DNA of 64,000 bases from contig NZ_JACGFN010000001.1 in NCBI RefSeq assembly GCF_016950255.1, forward strand, positions 2,604,001 through 2,668,000, in the 5' to 3' direction. The position numbers and the translations under genes were made by a program. Source of the stretch: Pectobacterium brasiliense (GTDB lineage: Bacteria; Pseudomonadota; Gammaproteobacteria; Enterobacterales; Enterobacteriaceae). Below are positions 36,440 to 47,331 of the stretch, one piece after another. Each line of letters starts with the position of its first letter. Position 1 is the first letter of the stretch. Under the pieces are notes generated by a model. It was given only the letters and a program-made list of their open reading frames with translations. It was not told where the DNA came from and did no database searches.

Positions 36440-37258
36440 TCACGCCGTGGGCGCATTACTCGCTAGCGCGACAACGTTCTCTTGCTCTGCGGGGGCTTTG
36501 CTGGTTTTCTCTTTTTTCTTTTCCACGTAGGTCAGTTTTTCCTGACTCTGCGTCGGTGAGGTCAGCGGGTGGGATTGACCAGTGAAGACGCCGCCTTTTT
36601 CGATGGAGAGTTCATCGGTGAAAATGTCGCCGAACACTTTGCCCTGCGCCAGAATAGCTACAACGCTGGCGGCTATGCGTCCTTCTACACGACCGTTGAT
36701 GACGATCTGCTGCGATTTCATTTCGCCGTTAACCTGACCGGTGTGCTCCACTTTAATCGTATTATCACACTGCACATCACCTTCTACCCGGCCTTCCACG
36801 GTAATGTTGCCATCCACGGCCAGAGAGCCCGTCATACGCGCGCCCTGAGAAATGAAGGTGTCTTTTTTCACGCGCACAGGGTTCACTGAATTAATCAACT
36901 CGTTCGATGGACTGATAGCGGGAGAGCTGTTTATTTCACTGCGCTCTTGCGGTTCTTTTGCGTCTTTTTTGTTTTTATCGAATGAAAACATCGTGTTATT
37001 CCTTTTAACAGTATAAAAAAATGCGATCGTGGCACTTGCGGCGAGTACAGCAGCCACTCCCTGACCGTAATATCGAAGGGGAAATTCGCTATAAATATCA
37101 ATAAGCCAGACGATAACCAATAAAGCCCATATCGCCCATATTCCCCAAAGCAGGTTGTAATTACGCACCGGGGCAAACCCGGAAAGAGGTGGGGTAATGC
37201 ATATCCTTCTCCATTCGTCCTTTTTGTTGCGGCTTAATTTCCGGCTTAATTCAGCCAC
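36440..37258 (-). CDS. Membrane-anchored bactofilin (polymer-forming cytoskeletal protein)
   Basis: 272 residues from a GTG. Two membrane segments lie near 38-55 and 67-85, then a polar linker, then a bactofilin beta-helix (about 128-222) with repeating TFISQGARMTGSLAVDGNITVEGRVEGDV and VNGRVEGRIAA-type turns, then a charged Lys/Glu-Ala tail. Bactofilins polymerise without nucleotides and organise cell shape or envelope enzymes; Proteus CcmA is a membrane-bound relative. An internal ATG at 36991 (M90, MFSFDKNKK) has its own AAAAGGA ribosome binding site and would give a soluble form of 183 residues. The ORF end is near the solitary CRISPR repeat. Confidence 0.88.
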   Translation of the reverse strand: MAELSRKLSRNKKDEWRRICITPPLSGFAPVRNYNLLWGIWAIWALLVIVWLIDIYSEFPLRYYGQGVAAVLAASATIAFFYTVKRNNTMFSFDKNKKDAKEPQERSEINSSPAISPSNELINSVNPVRVKKDTFISQGARMTGSLAVDGNITVEGRVEGDVQCDNTIKVEHTGQVNGEMKSQQIVINGRVEGRIAASVVAILAQGKVFGDIFTDELSIEKGGVFTGQSHPLTSPTQSQEKLTYVEKKKEKTSKAPAEQENVVALASNAPTA

Positions 37259-37402
37259 GCCCCATAGATATCGGATAACAGGCCCGTTTATTTAGTCCGA
37301 TGACCGTGGCAACGTGATGACTATCGCATAAATTTTCGCCAACACGATGTGGAAATGTGCGTTTTATTGATGTGGGTGCGTCTCTGCGGTGAAGAGTATT
37401 GC

Positions 37403-37417
37403 TTAGCTAAACCGATT
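37403..37417. promoter_or_regulatory. ScrR-type operator upstream of scrK
   Basis: TTAGCTAAACCGATT matches the ScrR (LacI-family) operator motif seen again before scrY; a second half, TTTTAGCAAAC, lies at about 37423-37433. It is 48 bases upstream of scrK. Confidence 0.7.
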
Positions 37418-37464
37418 CTTCTATTTTAGCAAACAGTCTAATTATCATTGATAAGAGTAACGTT

Positions 37465-38388
37465 ATGGCAAACAGAATTTGGGTCATGGGCGACGCGGTT
37501 GTCGATCTCATACCGGAAGATACGGAACGCTATCTGAAATGCCCTGGCGGTGCGCCCGCCAATGTAGCGGTCGGCATTGCCAGGCTCGGGGGAAACAGCG
37601 CCTTTGTTGGTCGCGTTGGCGATGATGTTTTTGGCCATTTTCTAAAAACGGTGCTGGAACGGGAAAGCGTTGATACTCGCTACATGGCACACGACAGGCT
37701 CCATCGGACCTCAACCGTGGTCGTTAGCCTTGATGAAACAGGGGAACGCACCTTCACGTTCATGGTACGCCCGAGCGCCGATCTGTTTTTACAACCGGAA
37801 GACCTGCCGGTGTTCAACCGGGGAGAGTGGCTGCACCTCTGTTCCATCGCACTTTCGCAGGAGCCCTCGCGCAGTACCGCATTTGCGGCGATGCGGCAGG
37901 TGAAAGCCGCACAGGGATGGATCAGCTTCGACCCGAATATCCGTGACGACCTCTGGCAAAGCGAGCAGGAACTGCGCGACTGTCTGACACAGGCACTGAT
38001 GCTGGCCGACGTGGTGAAGCTATCGCGTGAAGAACTGGCCTTTCTCTGTTCGACACCGGATGTTGAAGCGGGGATTCAGCAGTTTATGCAGCGCTACCCT
38101 ACCCAGCTCTTGCTGGTGACGCTGGGCGGCGAAGGTGTCTGGCTGCACGATCGCCATCGGCTACAACACTTTGCCGCGCCATCGGTAACGCCCGTCGATA
38201 CCACCGGCGCGGGGGATGCCTTCGTCGCCGGTTTGCTGCACGGCCTGGCGCAGTATGACGACCTTTCACAGCCGCTTAGCTGGGACCCAATTATCGAGCA
38301 GGCGCAGCAGTGCGGCGCACTGGCTACCACGGCAAAAGGCGCGATGACCGCACTCCCTTACGCTCAGCAGTTGCACGCATGCCCTTAG
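37465..38388 (+). CDS. scrK: Fructokinase of the sucrose regulon
   Basis: 307 residues of the PfkB sugar-kinase family: N-terminal GDAVVDLIPE, CPGGAPANVAVGIARLGG, and the catalytic DTTGAGDAFVAGLL near the C-terminus. It is very close to ScrK of the enteric scr regulon. It phosphorylates the fructose released by ScrB to fructose 6-phosphate in the cytoplasm. It is transcribed from its own ScrR-controlled promoter and separated from scrY by 198 bases containing a second operator, as in pUR400-type scr regulons. Confidence 0.95.
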   Translation: MANRIWVMGDAVVDLIPEDTERYLKCPGGAPANVAVGIARLGGNSAFVGRVGDDVFGHFLKTVLERESVDTRYMAHDRLHRTSTVVVSLDETGERTFTFMVRPSADLFLQPEDLPVFNRGEWLHLCSIALSQEPSRSTAFAAMRQVKAAQGWISFDPNIRDDLWQSEQELRDCLTQALMLADVVKLSREELAFLCSTPDVEAGIQQFMQRYPTQLLLVTLGGEGVWLHDRHRLQHFAAPSVTPVDTTGAGDAFVAGLLHGLAQYDDLSQPLSWDPIIEQAQQCGALATTAKGAMTALPYAQQLHACP

Positions 38389-38512
38389 CCAAGCCCTAAT
38401 CCCCTCTTTTGATACGGTTACCGCCCGGTTTTGTAGTCAGGATCACAGTTACAGAATCGGGCGAGTGAAATTTCTTGCTAACCCTTCTTTTGGCTTTTAT
38501 TTTCCTCATGAA

Positions 38513-40122
<1,610 letters not shown>

Positions 40123-40202
40123 TCCTTGCCTGAACCTGGCGTCGATGATGCGCTAATCGACGCCAAAGAAACCGCATATCCTATAGAAAGAAGAGGAATA
40201 AC

Positions 40203-41573
40203 ATGGATATCAACAAAACCGCCGCCGCGCTCATCCCCCTTCTCGGCGGGAAAGAGAACATCGCCAGTGCTGCTCACTGTGCGACTCGCCTGCGTCTGGT
40301 GCTGAATGATGACAGCCTGGCTGACAAGAAAGCGATCGAGAACGTCGACGGCGTTAAAGGCTGCTTCCAGAACGCCGGACAAATGCAGATCATTTTCGGC
40401 ACAGGGCTGGTTAACAAGGTGTATGCCGAGTTCATCAAAGCGGCAGGCATCAGTGAATCGAGCAAATCCGAAGCGGCCTCTATTGCCGCGAAAAAACTGA
40501 ACCCGCTGCAACGTCTGGCGCGCCTGCTATCGAACATCTTCGTCCCTATCATGCCGGCGATTATCGCGTCCGGTCTGCTGATGGGGCTGCTCGGCATGAT
40601 CAAGACCTACGGCTGGGTCGATTCCAGCAGCGCGATCTTTGTGATGCTGGATATGTTCAGCTCCGCGGCATTTATTATCCTGCCTGTTCTGATCGGCTTT
40701 ACTGCCGCGCGGGAATTCGGCGGCAACCCTTATCTGGGCGCGACGCTGGGCGGTATCCTGACTCATCCAGCGTTGACCAATGCCTGGGGCGTCGCCGGTG
40801 GTTTCCAGACCATGCATTTCTTCGGCATGGACATCGCCATGATCGGCTATCAGGGCACCGTGTTTCCGGTCCTGCTGGCCGTCTGGTTCATGAGCATCGT
40901 GGAAAAACGCCTGCGTAAGATCGTACCGGATGCGCTGGACATCATCGTCACGCCGTTCCTGACCGTCATCATTTCCGGCTTTGTCGCCATGCTGCTCATC
41001 GGCCCGGCGGGGCGTGCGCTGGGCGATGGCATTTCTTTGGTTCTCAGCACATTGATTACGCACGCTGGCTGGCTGGCCGGTTTGCTGTTCGGCGGCCTCT
41101 ACTCCGTCATCGTGATCACTGGCGTCCATCACAGCTTCCATGCCATTGAAGCTGGACTGCTTGGCAACCCGAATATCGGCGTCAACTTCCTGCTGCCAAT
41201 TTGGGCGATGGCGAACGTGGCACAGGGCGGCGCGTGTCTGGCGGTATACTTCAAAACGCGTGATGCCAAAACCCGAGCGATTGCCGTTCCCGCCGGGCTT
41301 TCTTGTCTGCTAGGCATCACGGAAGCAGCGATATTTGGTATCAACCTGCGCTTCATTAAACCGTTCCTGGCGGCGCTGGCAGGCGGTGCACTCGGTGGCG
41401 CATGGGTGGTCTTCAATCACGTCAATATGACGGCCGTCGGACTGACCGGTTTTCCGGGACTGGCGATTGTGCAAGGGGGCTCAATGCTTAACTACCTGAT
41501 TGGGATGTTAATTGCGTTCGGTGCTGCCTTTATCATTTCCTTACTGCTGAAATATAAAACGGATAGCGAATAA
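40203..41573 (+). CDS. scrA: PTS sucrose-specific EIIBC component
   Basis: 456 residues. The EIIB domain (1-85) has the phosphorylated cysteine in AAHCATRLRLVL; the EIIC domain has about 10 membrane segments, with the conserved GVHHSFHAIEAGL and SCLLGITEAAIFGI motifs. It imports sucrose as sucrose 6-phosphate; an EIIA from elsewhere (Crr) is needed, since none is encoded here. The stop overlaps the scrB start by one base, so translation is coupled. Induced through ScrR. Confidence 0.95.
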   Translation: MDINKTAAALIPLLGGKENIASAAHCATRLRLVLNDDSLADKKAIENVDGVKGCFQNAGQMQIIFGTGLVNKVYAEFIKAAGISESSKSEAASIAAKKLNPLQRLARLLSNIFVPIMPAIIASGLLMGLLGMIKTYGWVDSSSAIFVMLDMFSSAAFIILPVLIGFTAAREFGGNPYLGATLGGILTHPALTNAWGVAGGFQTMHFFGMDIAMIGYQGTVFPVLLAVWFMSIVEKRLRKIVPDALDIIVTPFLTVIISGFVAMLLIGPAGRALGDGISLVLSTLITHAGWLAGLLFGGLYSVIVITGVHHSFHAIEAGLLGNPNIGVNFLLPIWAMANVAQGGACLAVYFKTRDAKTRAIAVPAGLSCLLGITEAAIFGINLRFIKPFLAALAGGALGGAWVVFNHVNMTAVGLTGFPGLAIVQGGSMLNYLIGMLIAFGAAFIISLLLKYKTDSE

Positions 41574-42982
41574 TGAAGGAAGTCCACTTACTAAAGCGCA
41601 TGGCGCACGCCCTGATGTCAGGCCATTCACGGAAACAGGAAGATCCGTATCGCCCGGAATGGCATCTGTCTCCGAACGTTGGTTTACTCAACGATCCGAA
41701 CGGATTTATTCATCACAACGGGCGTTACCATCTGTTTTATCAGTGGAATCCTTTAGCCTGTGCCCACGGAGCGAAATTCTGGGGGCACTGGAGTTCCGCC
41801 GATCTGGTGAACTGGACGCATGAACCCGTCGCGCTGGTGCCGAGCGAAAGCTACGAAAGCCACGGCTGCTACTCTGGTTCTGCCGTGGTAGATCAGGGGG
41901 CAATCATGCTGATCTACACGGGTAACGTGAAATACGATGACGGCTCACGTACCGCATTCCAATGTCTCGCCCGTGAGAATCCTAACGGTGAATATGACAA
42001 ACTGGGAGCCGTTCTGACGCTCCCCGACGGCTACACTGGCCACGTTCGCGATCCCAAAGTGTGGCGTCATGATGACCACTGGTACATGGTGCTCGGTGCA
42101 CAGGATCTCGATCTGCAAGGCAAAGTGTTGCTCTACCGTTCTGCCGATCTGCTGGCGTGGGAAAAGATCGGTGAGATCGCCGGTTCCCGTTTGGGCGGGC
42201 TCGGTGATTTTGGCTACATGTGGGAATGCCCGGATCTGTTCCCGTTGGATGGCAGAGACGTTCTGATTTGCTGCCCACAGGGCGTTCCCGCCAAAGAGGA
42301 ACGCTACCTGAATACCTTTCAGGCTGGCTATTTCATCGGCTCACTCGACTACAAAAGCGGCGCTTACCCGCATCAGGATTTCCACGAACTGGATCTCGGC
42401 TTCGAGTTTTACGCTCCACAAACCACGCTGAGTGAAGACGGGCGACGCCTGCTGTTCGGCTGGATGTCGATTCCTGACGACAATGAATTTTTTGAACCGA
42501 CGATCGAACATGGCTGGATCCATACCATGACCTGTCCGCGTGAACTCACGCTGCATGACGATCGCGTTTATCAACGTCCTGCTCGTGAACTGCAACAGCT
42601 GCGCGGACAGCATTATACCTGGCAGGGTGCCGCAGACTACGCGTCTCCACTGGACACTAGCAGCGCGGAAATCCTCATCACCGTGCAGGGAGAATTCCAG
42701 CTCAACCTCGCTTCCCAGTTGGTTCTCTGTTGGGACGGTGAACGTGTTACGCTGAGCCGACGTAACCGTCGCACCGGCGAGCCCGAGCACCGCTACTGGC
42801 GCGGCGATCTGAACCAATTGCAGATCCTGTGCGATCGCTCCAGCGTTGAAATTTTCATCAACGACGGTGAAGCCGTGATGTCTGCACGCTATTTCCCGGA
42901 AAGCGAGGCAATCGTGACATTCAGCGGCTCTGGGCAATTAACGCTACAGCACTGGCTGTTAGCGCCATGCGTGATAGAATAA
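41573..42982 (+). CDS. scrB: Sucrose-6-phosphate hydrolase (invertase)
   Basis: 469 residues of glycoside hydrolase family 32. The nucleophile motif is LLNDPNGF, the transition-state Asp is in HVRDPKVW, and the acid/base motif is WECPDLF. A C-terminal beta-sandwich (about 335-469) completes the family architecture. It cleaves sucrose 6-phosphate to glucose 6-phosphate and fructose in the cytoplasm. It overlaps the scrA stop by one base and is followed by scrR 30 bases later. Confidence 0.96.
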   Translation: MKEVHLLKRMAHALMSGHSRKQEDPYRPEWHLSPNVGLLNDPNGFIHHNGRYHLFYQWNPLACAHGAKFWGHWSSADLVNWTHEPVALVPSESYESHGCYSGSAVVDQGAIMLIYTGNVKYDDGSRTAFQCLARENPNGEYDKLGAVLTLPDGYTGHVRDPKVWRHDDHWYMVLGAQDLDLQGKVLLYRSADLLAWEKIGEIAGSRLGGLGDFGYMWECPDLFPLDGRDVLICCPQGVPAKEERYLNTFQAGYFIGSLDYKSGAYPHQDFHELDLGFEFYAPQTTLSEDGRRLLFGWMSIPDDNEFFEPTIEHGWIHTMTCPRELTLHDDRVYQRPARELQQLRGQHYTWQGAADYASPLDTSSAEILITVQGEFQLNLASQLVLCWDGERVTLSRRNRRTGEPEHRYWRGDLNQLQILCDRSSVEIFINDGEAVMSARYFPESEAIVTFSGSGQLTLQHWLLAPCVIE

Positions 42983-43012
42983 CGTCCCTTTTTTCTGATA
43001 GCAGACCTCGCG

Positions 43013-44032
43013 GTGAAACCGACTAAACGCATAACAATCAGTGACATCGCCGCGCTGGCTGGTGTATCAAAATCTACCGCCAGTCTGGTGCTTAACGGGC
43101 GCAGCAAAGAGTTTCGCGTTTCTGATGAAACCCGCGATCGCATTTTAGCCGTCGCACACGAGCAACGTTATCAGCCCAGCATCCACGCACGTTCGCTGCG
43201 TTCCTCACGCAGCAATACGCTGGGGCTAGTGGTGCCGGAAATGACCAACTACGGCTTTGCCGTGATTTCCCGCGAGCTGGAAATGCTGTGCCGTGAAGCA
43301 GGGCTACAATTGCTGATTGCCTGCACCGACGAAAACGCCAGTCAGGAGATGATGGCGGTCAACAGTCTGGTGCAGCGTCAGGTCGATGGCCTGATTGTCG
43401 CTTCCAGCCTGTTAAGCGATGTCGAATATCAGAAAATTAATCAGCAGTTGCCCGTCGTGCAGTTTGACCGGGTGATTGGTGATTCCACGTTGCCGATGGT
43501 GATTTCCGAAGCGGTAGAATCCACGGCGGAAATGGTCGAACGTATCGCTCGCCAGCATCGTGATGAATTCTATTTCCTTGGCGGGCAGCCGCGAATCTCC
43601 CCGACTCGCCACCGTCTGGAAGGTTTCCAGCTTGGACTCACGCGCGCAGGTATCGACTGCAAGCCGGAGTGGGTTATTCACGGTAGCTATCACCCCAGCG
43701 CGGGTTATGAAATGTTTGCTCAGCTGTGTGCGACGCTGGGTCGTCCGCCAAAAGCGCTGTTTGTTGCCGCCTGTGGCCTGATGGAAGGCGTGCTGCGCTA
43801 TATGAACCAGCATAACCTGATGGAAAGCGGCATTCGACTGTGCTGCTTTGACGATCACTATCTGTTTGACTGCTTACCGCTGAAGATCGATACCGTGGCG
43901 CAGGATTGTGAAAATCTGGCGCGCAGCAGCTTTGAAATGGTGACCAGCCTGATTGCACAACAGCCGCTTGAAGAAGATCGACGCTATATCCCAACGCGGA
44001 TTCACTGGCGTCATCCTGACTCTCGGGCGTAG
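43013..44032 (+). CDS. scrR: Sucrose regulon repressor (LacI family)
   Basis: 339 residues from a GTG. The N-terminal LacI HTH ([30 protein letters not shown]) is followed by the periplasmic-binding-protein-type core that binds fructose or fructose 1-phosphate as inducer. It lies directly after scrB on the same strand, so it is partly cotranscribed with scrYAB, as in other scr systems. It should bind the TTTAGCTAAACC-like operators before scrK and scrY. Confidence 0.94.
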   Translation: MKPTKRITISDIAALAGVSKSTASLVLNGRSKEFRVSDETRDRILAVAHEQRYQPSIHARSLRSSRSNTLGLVVPEMTNYGFAVISRELEMLCREAGLQLLIACTDENASQEMMAVNSLVQRQVDGLIVASSLLSDVEYQKINQQLPVVQFDRVIGDSTLPMVISEAVESTAEMVERIARQHRDEFYFLGGQPRISPTRHRLEGFQLGLTRAGIDCKPEWVIHGSYHPSAGYEMFAQLCATLGRPPKALFVAACGLMEGVLRYMNQHNLMESGIRLCCFDDHYLFDCLPLKIDTVAQDCENLARSSFEMVTSLIAQQPLEEDRRYIPTRIHWRHPDSRA

Positions 44033-44082
44033 GCTAACGCCCAACCACTCTGCCCTATCACCCAGATGTAAACCTACAGGTG

Positions 44083-44120
44083 TAAAAAAAGGAACGCGGT
44101 TTGAACGTCCGCGCTCCTTC
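44083..44120. terminator. Bidirectional terminator between scrR and exbD
   Basis: Arms AAGGAACGCGG (44089-44099) and CCGCGCTCCTT (44109-44119), one mismatch. A run of A at 44083-44090 provides the T tract for minus-strand exbD, and TCCTTCTT serves the scrR side. Confidence 0.75.
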
Positions 44121-44141
44121 TTACAACACAACCCTTGGCCG

Positions 44142-44567
44142 TTATTTAGCGGCAGCGGTTTCCGCACCGACCAGGCCGACCTTGAGGTAGCCCGCTTTAC
44201 GCAGTGAATCCATCACGCTCATGATGGTTTCATAATCGACGCTTTTATCCGCCTGAAAGAAGATGGTCGTTTCTTTGTTGGCACTGGTTTTCGCATCCAG
44301 CACCTGCGCCAGCGACTGCTCGCTAACCACCTCTTCACCCAGGAACATTTGCTTATCTGCTTTTACCGTCAGATAGAGCGGTTTTTCAGGTCGCGGCTGC
44401 GGTGCTGCTGATGAGGCCGGCAGATCGACACGAATGTCTACCGTTGCCAGCGGAGCCGCCACCATGAAGATAATCAGCAGAACCAACATGACGTCAATGA
44501 ACGGCGTGACGTTAATGTCATGCATTTCACCGTCATCACTCACGTCCTCCTTCAAATGCATCGCCAT
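44142..44567 (-). CDS. exbD: TonB-system biopolymer transport protein ExbD
   Basis: 141 residues, with one membrane segment (about 22-42) carrying the essential aspartate in TPFIDVMLVLLIIFMVAAP. The periplasmic domain runs to the C-terminus. Together with ExbB it uses the proton gradient to energise TonB for iron-siderophore and vitamin uptake. It is 3 bases after exbB. Full length, like E. coli ExbD (141). Confidence 0.97.
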   Translation of the reverse strand: MAMHLKEDVSDDGEMHDINVTPFIDVMLVLLIIFMVAAPLATVDIRVDLPASSAAPQPRPEKPLYLTVKADKQMFLGEEVVSEQSLAQVLDAKTSANKETTIFFQADKSVDYETIMSVMDSLRKAGYLKVGLVGAETAAAK

Positions 44568-44570
44568 GAC

Positions 44571-45575
44571 TTAACCCACCCGCAGTTTATGCGCTGCTGA
44601 AGACGCCCGGTTATCGTTGCTGGCAGCCACGTCGAGATCGCGACTTTGCAGCAGCAGCACTTGTGCAGCCACATCGCCGACCATCGCTTTGTAGCCAGCA
44701 ATCGAACGAGCAAAGACGTTATAGATGACCACCGCAGGAATCGCAGCAACCAGACCAATCGCCGTCGCCAGCAGGGCTTCGGCAATACCCGGAGCAACGA
44801 CCGCCAGGTTAGTGGTTTGCGTCTGTGCGATACCGATGAAGCTGTTCATGATGCCCCATACCGTACCGAACAGCCCAACGAACGGGGCAACCGCGCCGAC
44901 CGTCGCCAGATAGCCGTTACCACGCCCCATGTGACGCCCGGTAGCCGCCACGCGACGTTCCAGACGAAACGCGGTGCGTTCTTTAATTCCGTTGTTGTCA
45001 TCAGAACGTGCGGAAAGCTCCAGTTCGTTCTGCGCATCAATCAGCAATTGCTGTGCGACGCTACCGGCTTTGAACGCGTCTGCGGTTTCCAGCGCGTCGT
45101 CCAGCGTTTTAGCCTGTTCCAACGCCAGATACTCACGGCGCAGGCGGCGTTTCGCGCCAGACATCTCAACGCTTTTACTGAAGAAGATCGCCCAGGTAAT
45201 TACGGAGGCCAGCAGCAAACCGATCATCACCGTTTTCACCACGGCGTCGGCGTGCTGGTACATACCCCAGACGGACAAATCGGTTTTCATCAGGTTATTG
45301 GTGCCCGGTGCCGCACTGGCAGGCAGCGAGAGGGCTGACGTTGGGGCCTGCGCATCGGTCGTCACAGGAGCGGAAGGCGACGCAGCAGCAGGCTGAGCGA
45401 CGGGTGCTGCATTCTCTGTCGATAACGGTGCCGTTGCTGGAGCCGCAAACGCATTTCCACTTAGTCCCGCCGTACACAGCAGGATAACCAGCACGCTACG
45501 GGAAAATGCGCTGAACGCACCACGTTTTTTTTGCCAGGTTGATAACACCTGTTGAGTTGTATTACTGACAGCCAT
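44571..45575 (-). CDS. exbB: TonB-system biopolymer transport protein ExbB, with N-terminal extension
   Basis: 334 residues from the ATG at 45575; a GTG two codons earlier (45581) has better spacing from GGAGG and may be the true start. The body from NNLMKTDLSVWGMYQHADAVVK is E. coli-like ExbB with three membrane segments and the conserved GLFGTVWGIMNSF and ALLATAIGLVAAIPAVV. About 90 extra residues precede it: a signal-like hydrophobic stretch ending FAAPAT and an Ala/Pro/Ser/Thr-rich segment. Other TonB-type ExbB proteins, e.g. in Pseudomonas, have such extensions. A Fur box lies upstream. Confidence 0.93.
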   Translation of the reverse strand: MAVSNTTQQVLSTWQKKRGAFSAFSRSVLVILLCTAGLSGNAFAAPATAPLSTENAAPVAQPAAASPSAPVTTDAQAPTSALSLPASAAPGTNNLMKTDLSVWGMYQHADAVVKTVMIGLLLASVITWAIFFSKSVEMSGAKRRLRREYLALEQAKTLDDALETADAFKAGSVAQQLLIDAQNELELSARSDDNNGIKERTAFRLERRVAATGRHMGRGNGYLATVGAVAPFVGLFGTVWGIMNSFIGIAQTQTTNLAVVAPGIAEALLATAIGLVAAIPAVVIYNVFARSIAGYKAMVGDVAAQVLLLQSRDLDVAASNDNRASSAAHKLRVG

Positions 45576-45671
45576 CTTCACGCTGTGCCTCCACCATTCA
45601 TTCAGTACGATACCCGCAGGTACTATGACGCAATAACGCAGCCTGAAATGATACCAAACCCTGAACGAATT

Positions 45672-45690
45672 GATAGTCGTTCTCATTATT
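45672..45690. promoter_or_regulatory. Fur box upstream of exbB
   Basis: GATAGTCGTTCTCATTATT agrees with the 19-bp Fur consensus at 13 positions, including an intact right-hand TCATTAT. It is about 95 bases upstream of exbB, on the promoter side, consistent with iron repression of exbBD. Confidence 0.7.
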
Positions 45691-46006
45691 ATTTACATCA
45701 GATAACGCACTTTCCTTGCGTTTTGACAGGGTTTAAGGGGGTATTTCTCGAACATCGATAGGAAAAGCATAAGAACGACAAGAAGAAGAGCATTCAGGAA
45801 TATATCAGGCGGGAGATCCCCTAAAACACGGTGCGATAGCCACGGTTTTTACGATCGGTTTTTTGTGATCAACATTAAGTTATCACACCATTTCATGATG
45901 ACTGGCGATAAGTTCACTGAAATAAATAGATACATATGCACATAATAAGATAAATAAAAACACCAAGTTACGTATATTCCTATAAGTCAAATAGGAAAAA
46001 AGCCCA

Positions 46007-46025
46007 TATAAAACAGCATTTCATA
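46007..46025. promoter_or_regulatory. KdgR-like operator upstream of the TRAP operon
   Basis: TATAAAACAGCATTTCATA fits the KdgR consensus AATRAAAYRNYRTTTYATT at 17 of 19 positions; only the first and last bases differ. KdgR represses pectin-catabolism genes and is released by 2-keto-3-deoxygluconate. Confidence 0.65.
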
Positions 46026-46039
46026 TTAGCTTTTTCTTT

Positions 46040-46055
46040 TGTGACACGAGTCATT
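46040..46055. promoter_or_regulatory. CRP-like site upstream of the TRAP operon
   Basis: TGTGA-N6-TCATT: the left half is perfect and the right half has 3 of 5 positions of TCACA. It is adjacent to the KdgR-like box and the TATAAT at 46067-46072. Confidence 0.45.
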
Positions 46056-46239
46056 CTACGAAGTTGTATAATAGGTTAGCTTAATTCACAGAGAATACTG
46101 ACTCACGCCACAATAATACGTAATAGGCGGTCTTCTTCTCATCATTAAACCCACTCTTCATTACGCTATTTTCATGGGTTTATATTTTTAAATCACCCTT
46201 TGATTATCGATAATCTCACCCACCTCTGGAGATAATTCA

Positions 46240-47217
46240 ATGAAGCTGTCGAAAACATTGATCGGCGTTTGTCTGGGTTCTACTGCACTCCTGCTGAGCC
46301 AAGCGATTCAGGCACAACAAATTAAAGCCTCTGATGTTCACCCTGAAGGTTACCCTAATGTCGTTGCCGTTCAGAAAATGGGAGAAAAATTAAAAGCCGC
46401 TACAAATGGCAGGCTGGAAATTAAAACCTTCCCCGGCGGGGTATTAGGTGATGAGAAACAAATGATTGAGCAGGCGCAGCTCGGTGCGATTGATATTATC
46501 CGTGTATCCATGACGCCCGTTGCCGCTATTTTACCGGAAATAGAAGTCTTCACGCTGCCCTATATTTTCCGTGATGAAGATCATCTGCATAAAGTGCTGG
46601 ATGGAAAAATCGGTCAGGAAATTGGTGACAAGATTACTCATAGCAGTAAATCAAAATTGATTTTTCTGGGCTGGATGGACGCAGGCACGCGTAACTTAAT
46701 CACCAAACAACCGGTAGCGAAACCAGAAGACCTCAAGGGTATGAAAATTCGCGTTCAAACCAGTCAGGTTGCTCTTGCAACGCTGAAAGCCATGGGCGCT
46801 AACGCCATCGCCATGGGCACTAGCGAAGTCTTTAGCGGCATGCAAACCGGCGTGATTGACGGCACCGAAAATAATCCGCCGACCTATGTTGCACATAACT
46901 ACATGCCTGTTGCCAAGAATTTCACCTGGAGCCGCCACTTCATTATTCCTGAACTGTTCCTGTATTCCAAAACCAAATGGGATAAGCTTTCCAAGGAAGA
47001 TCAGGATCTTATCCTGAAGCTGGCGAAAGAAGCGCAGCAAGAACAGCGCGTGCTGTGGAATGAATATACTCAGCAATCTCTGGATAAAATGAAAGCCGGC
47101 GGCGTTCAGTTCCATGAAATTGATACCGAGTACTATTTCAAAGCCACCCAACCCGTTCGCGATCAGTTTGGTGCCAAATATCAGGATCTGATTAAAGCCG
47201 TTGCTGACGTCCAATAA
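46240..47217 (+). CDS. TRAP transporter substrate-binding protein (DctP family)
   Basis: 325 residues with a signal peptide ending near IQAQQ. The DctP core includes GRLEIKTFPGGVLGDEKQMIEQAQLGAIDI and the carboxylate-binding arginine region GMKIRVQTSQVALATLKAMGANAIAMGTSEVFSGMQTGVIDGTENN. It binds an organic acid in the periplasm and delivers it to the DctQM membrane pair. It starts at ATG 46240 after TCTGGAGAT. A KdgR-like box upstream suggests a uronate or related pectin-derived acid; the ligand is inferred, not proven. Confidence 0.93.
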   Translation: MKLSKTLIGVCLGSTALLLSQAIQAQQIKASDVHPEGYPNVVAVQKMGEKLKAATNGRLEIKTFPGGVLGDEKQMIEQAQLGAIDIIRVSMTPVAAILPEIEVFTLPYIFRDEDHLHKVLDGKIGQEIGDKITHSSKSKLIFLGWMDAGTRNLITKQPVAKPEDLKGMKIRVQTSQVALATLKAMGANAIAMGTSEVFSGMQTGVIDGTENNPPTYVAHNYMPVAKNFTWSRHFIIPELFLYSKTKWDKLSKEDQDLILKLAKEAQQEQRVLWNEYTQQSLDKMKAGGVQFHEIDTEYYFKATQPVRDQFGAKYQDLIKAVADVQ

Positions 47218-47331
47218 TCAGTACCTCATCTCAGCGGATAAATAGCCTGCTATTTATCCGCCACCATTAATAGCCTGATATCAACAATGATCCTTTGCTT
47301 ATCACTCAGCGAAGTGAGTATAGGTGGAAAA

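Larger units (their letters stand above)
45691..46239. other. Long AT-rich interval before the TRAP transporter, containing control sites
   Basis: About 550 bases without a gene. It holds the inverted repeat TGTGAT-N12-ATCACA (45864-45887), a KdgR-like box (46007-46025), a CRP-like site TGTGACACGAGTCATT (46040-46055) and a TATAAT (46067-46072) about 170 bases before dctP. The remainder shows nothing I can assign. Confidence 0.6.
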
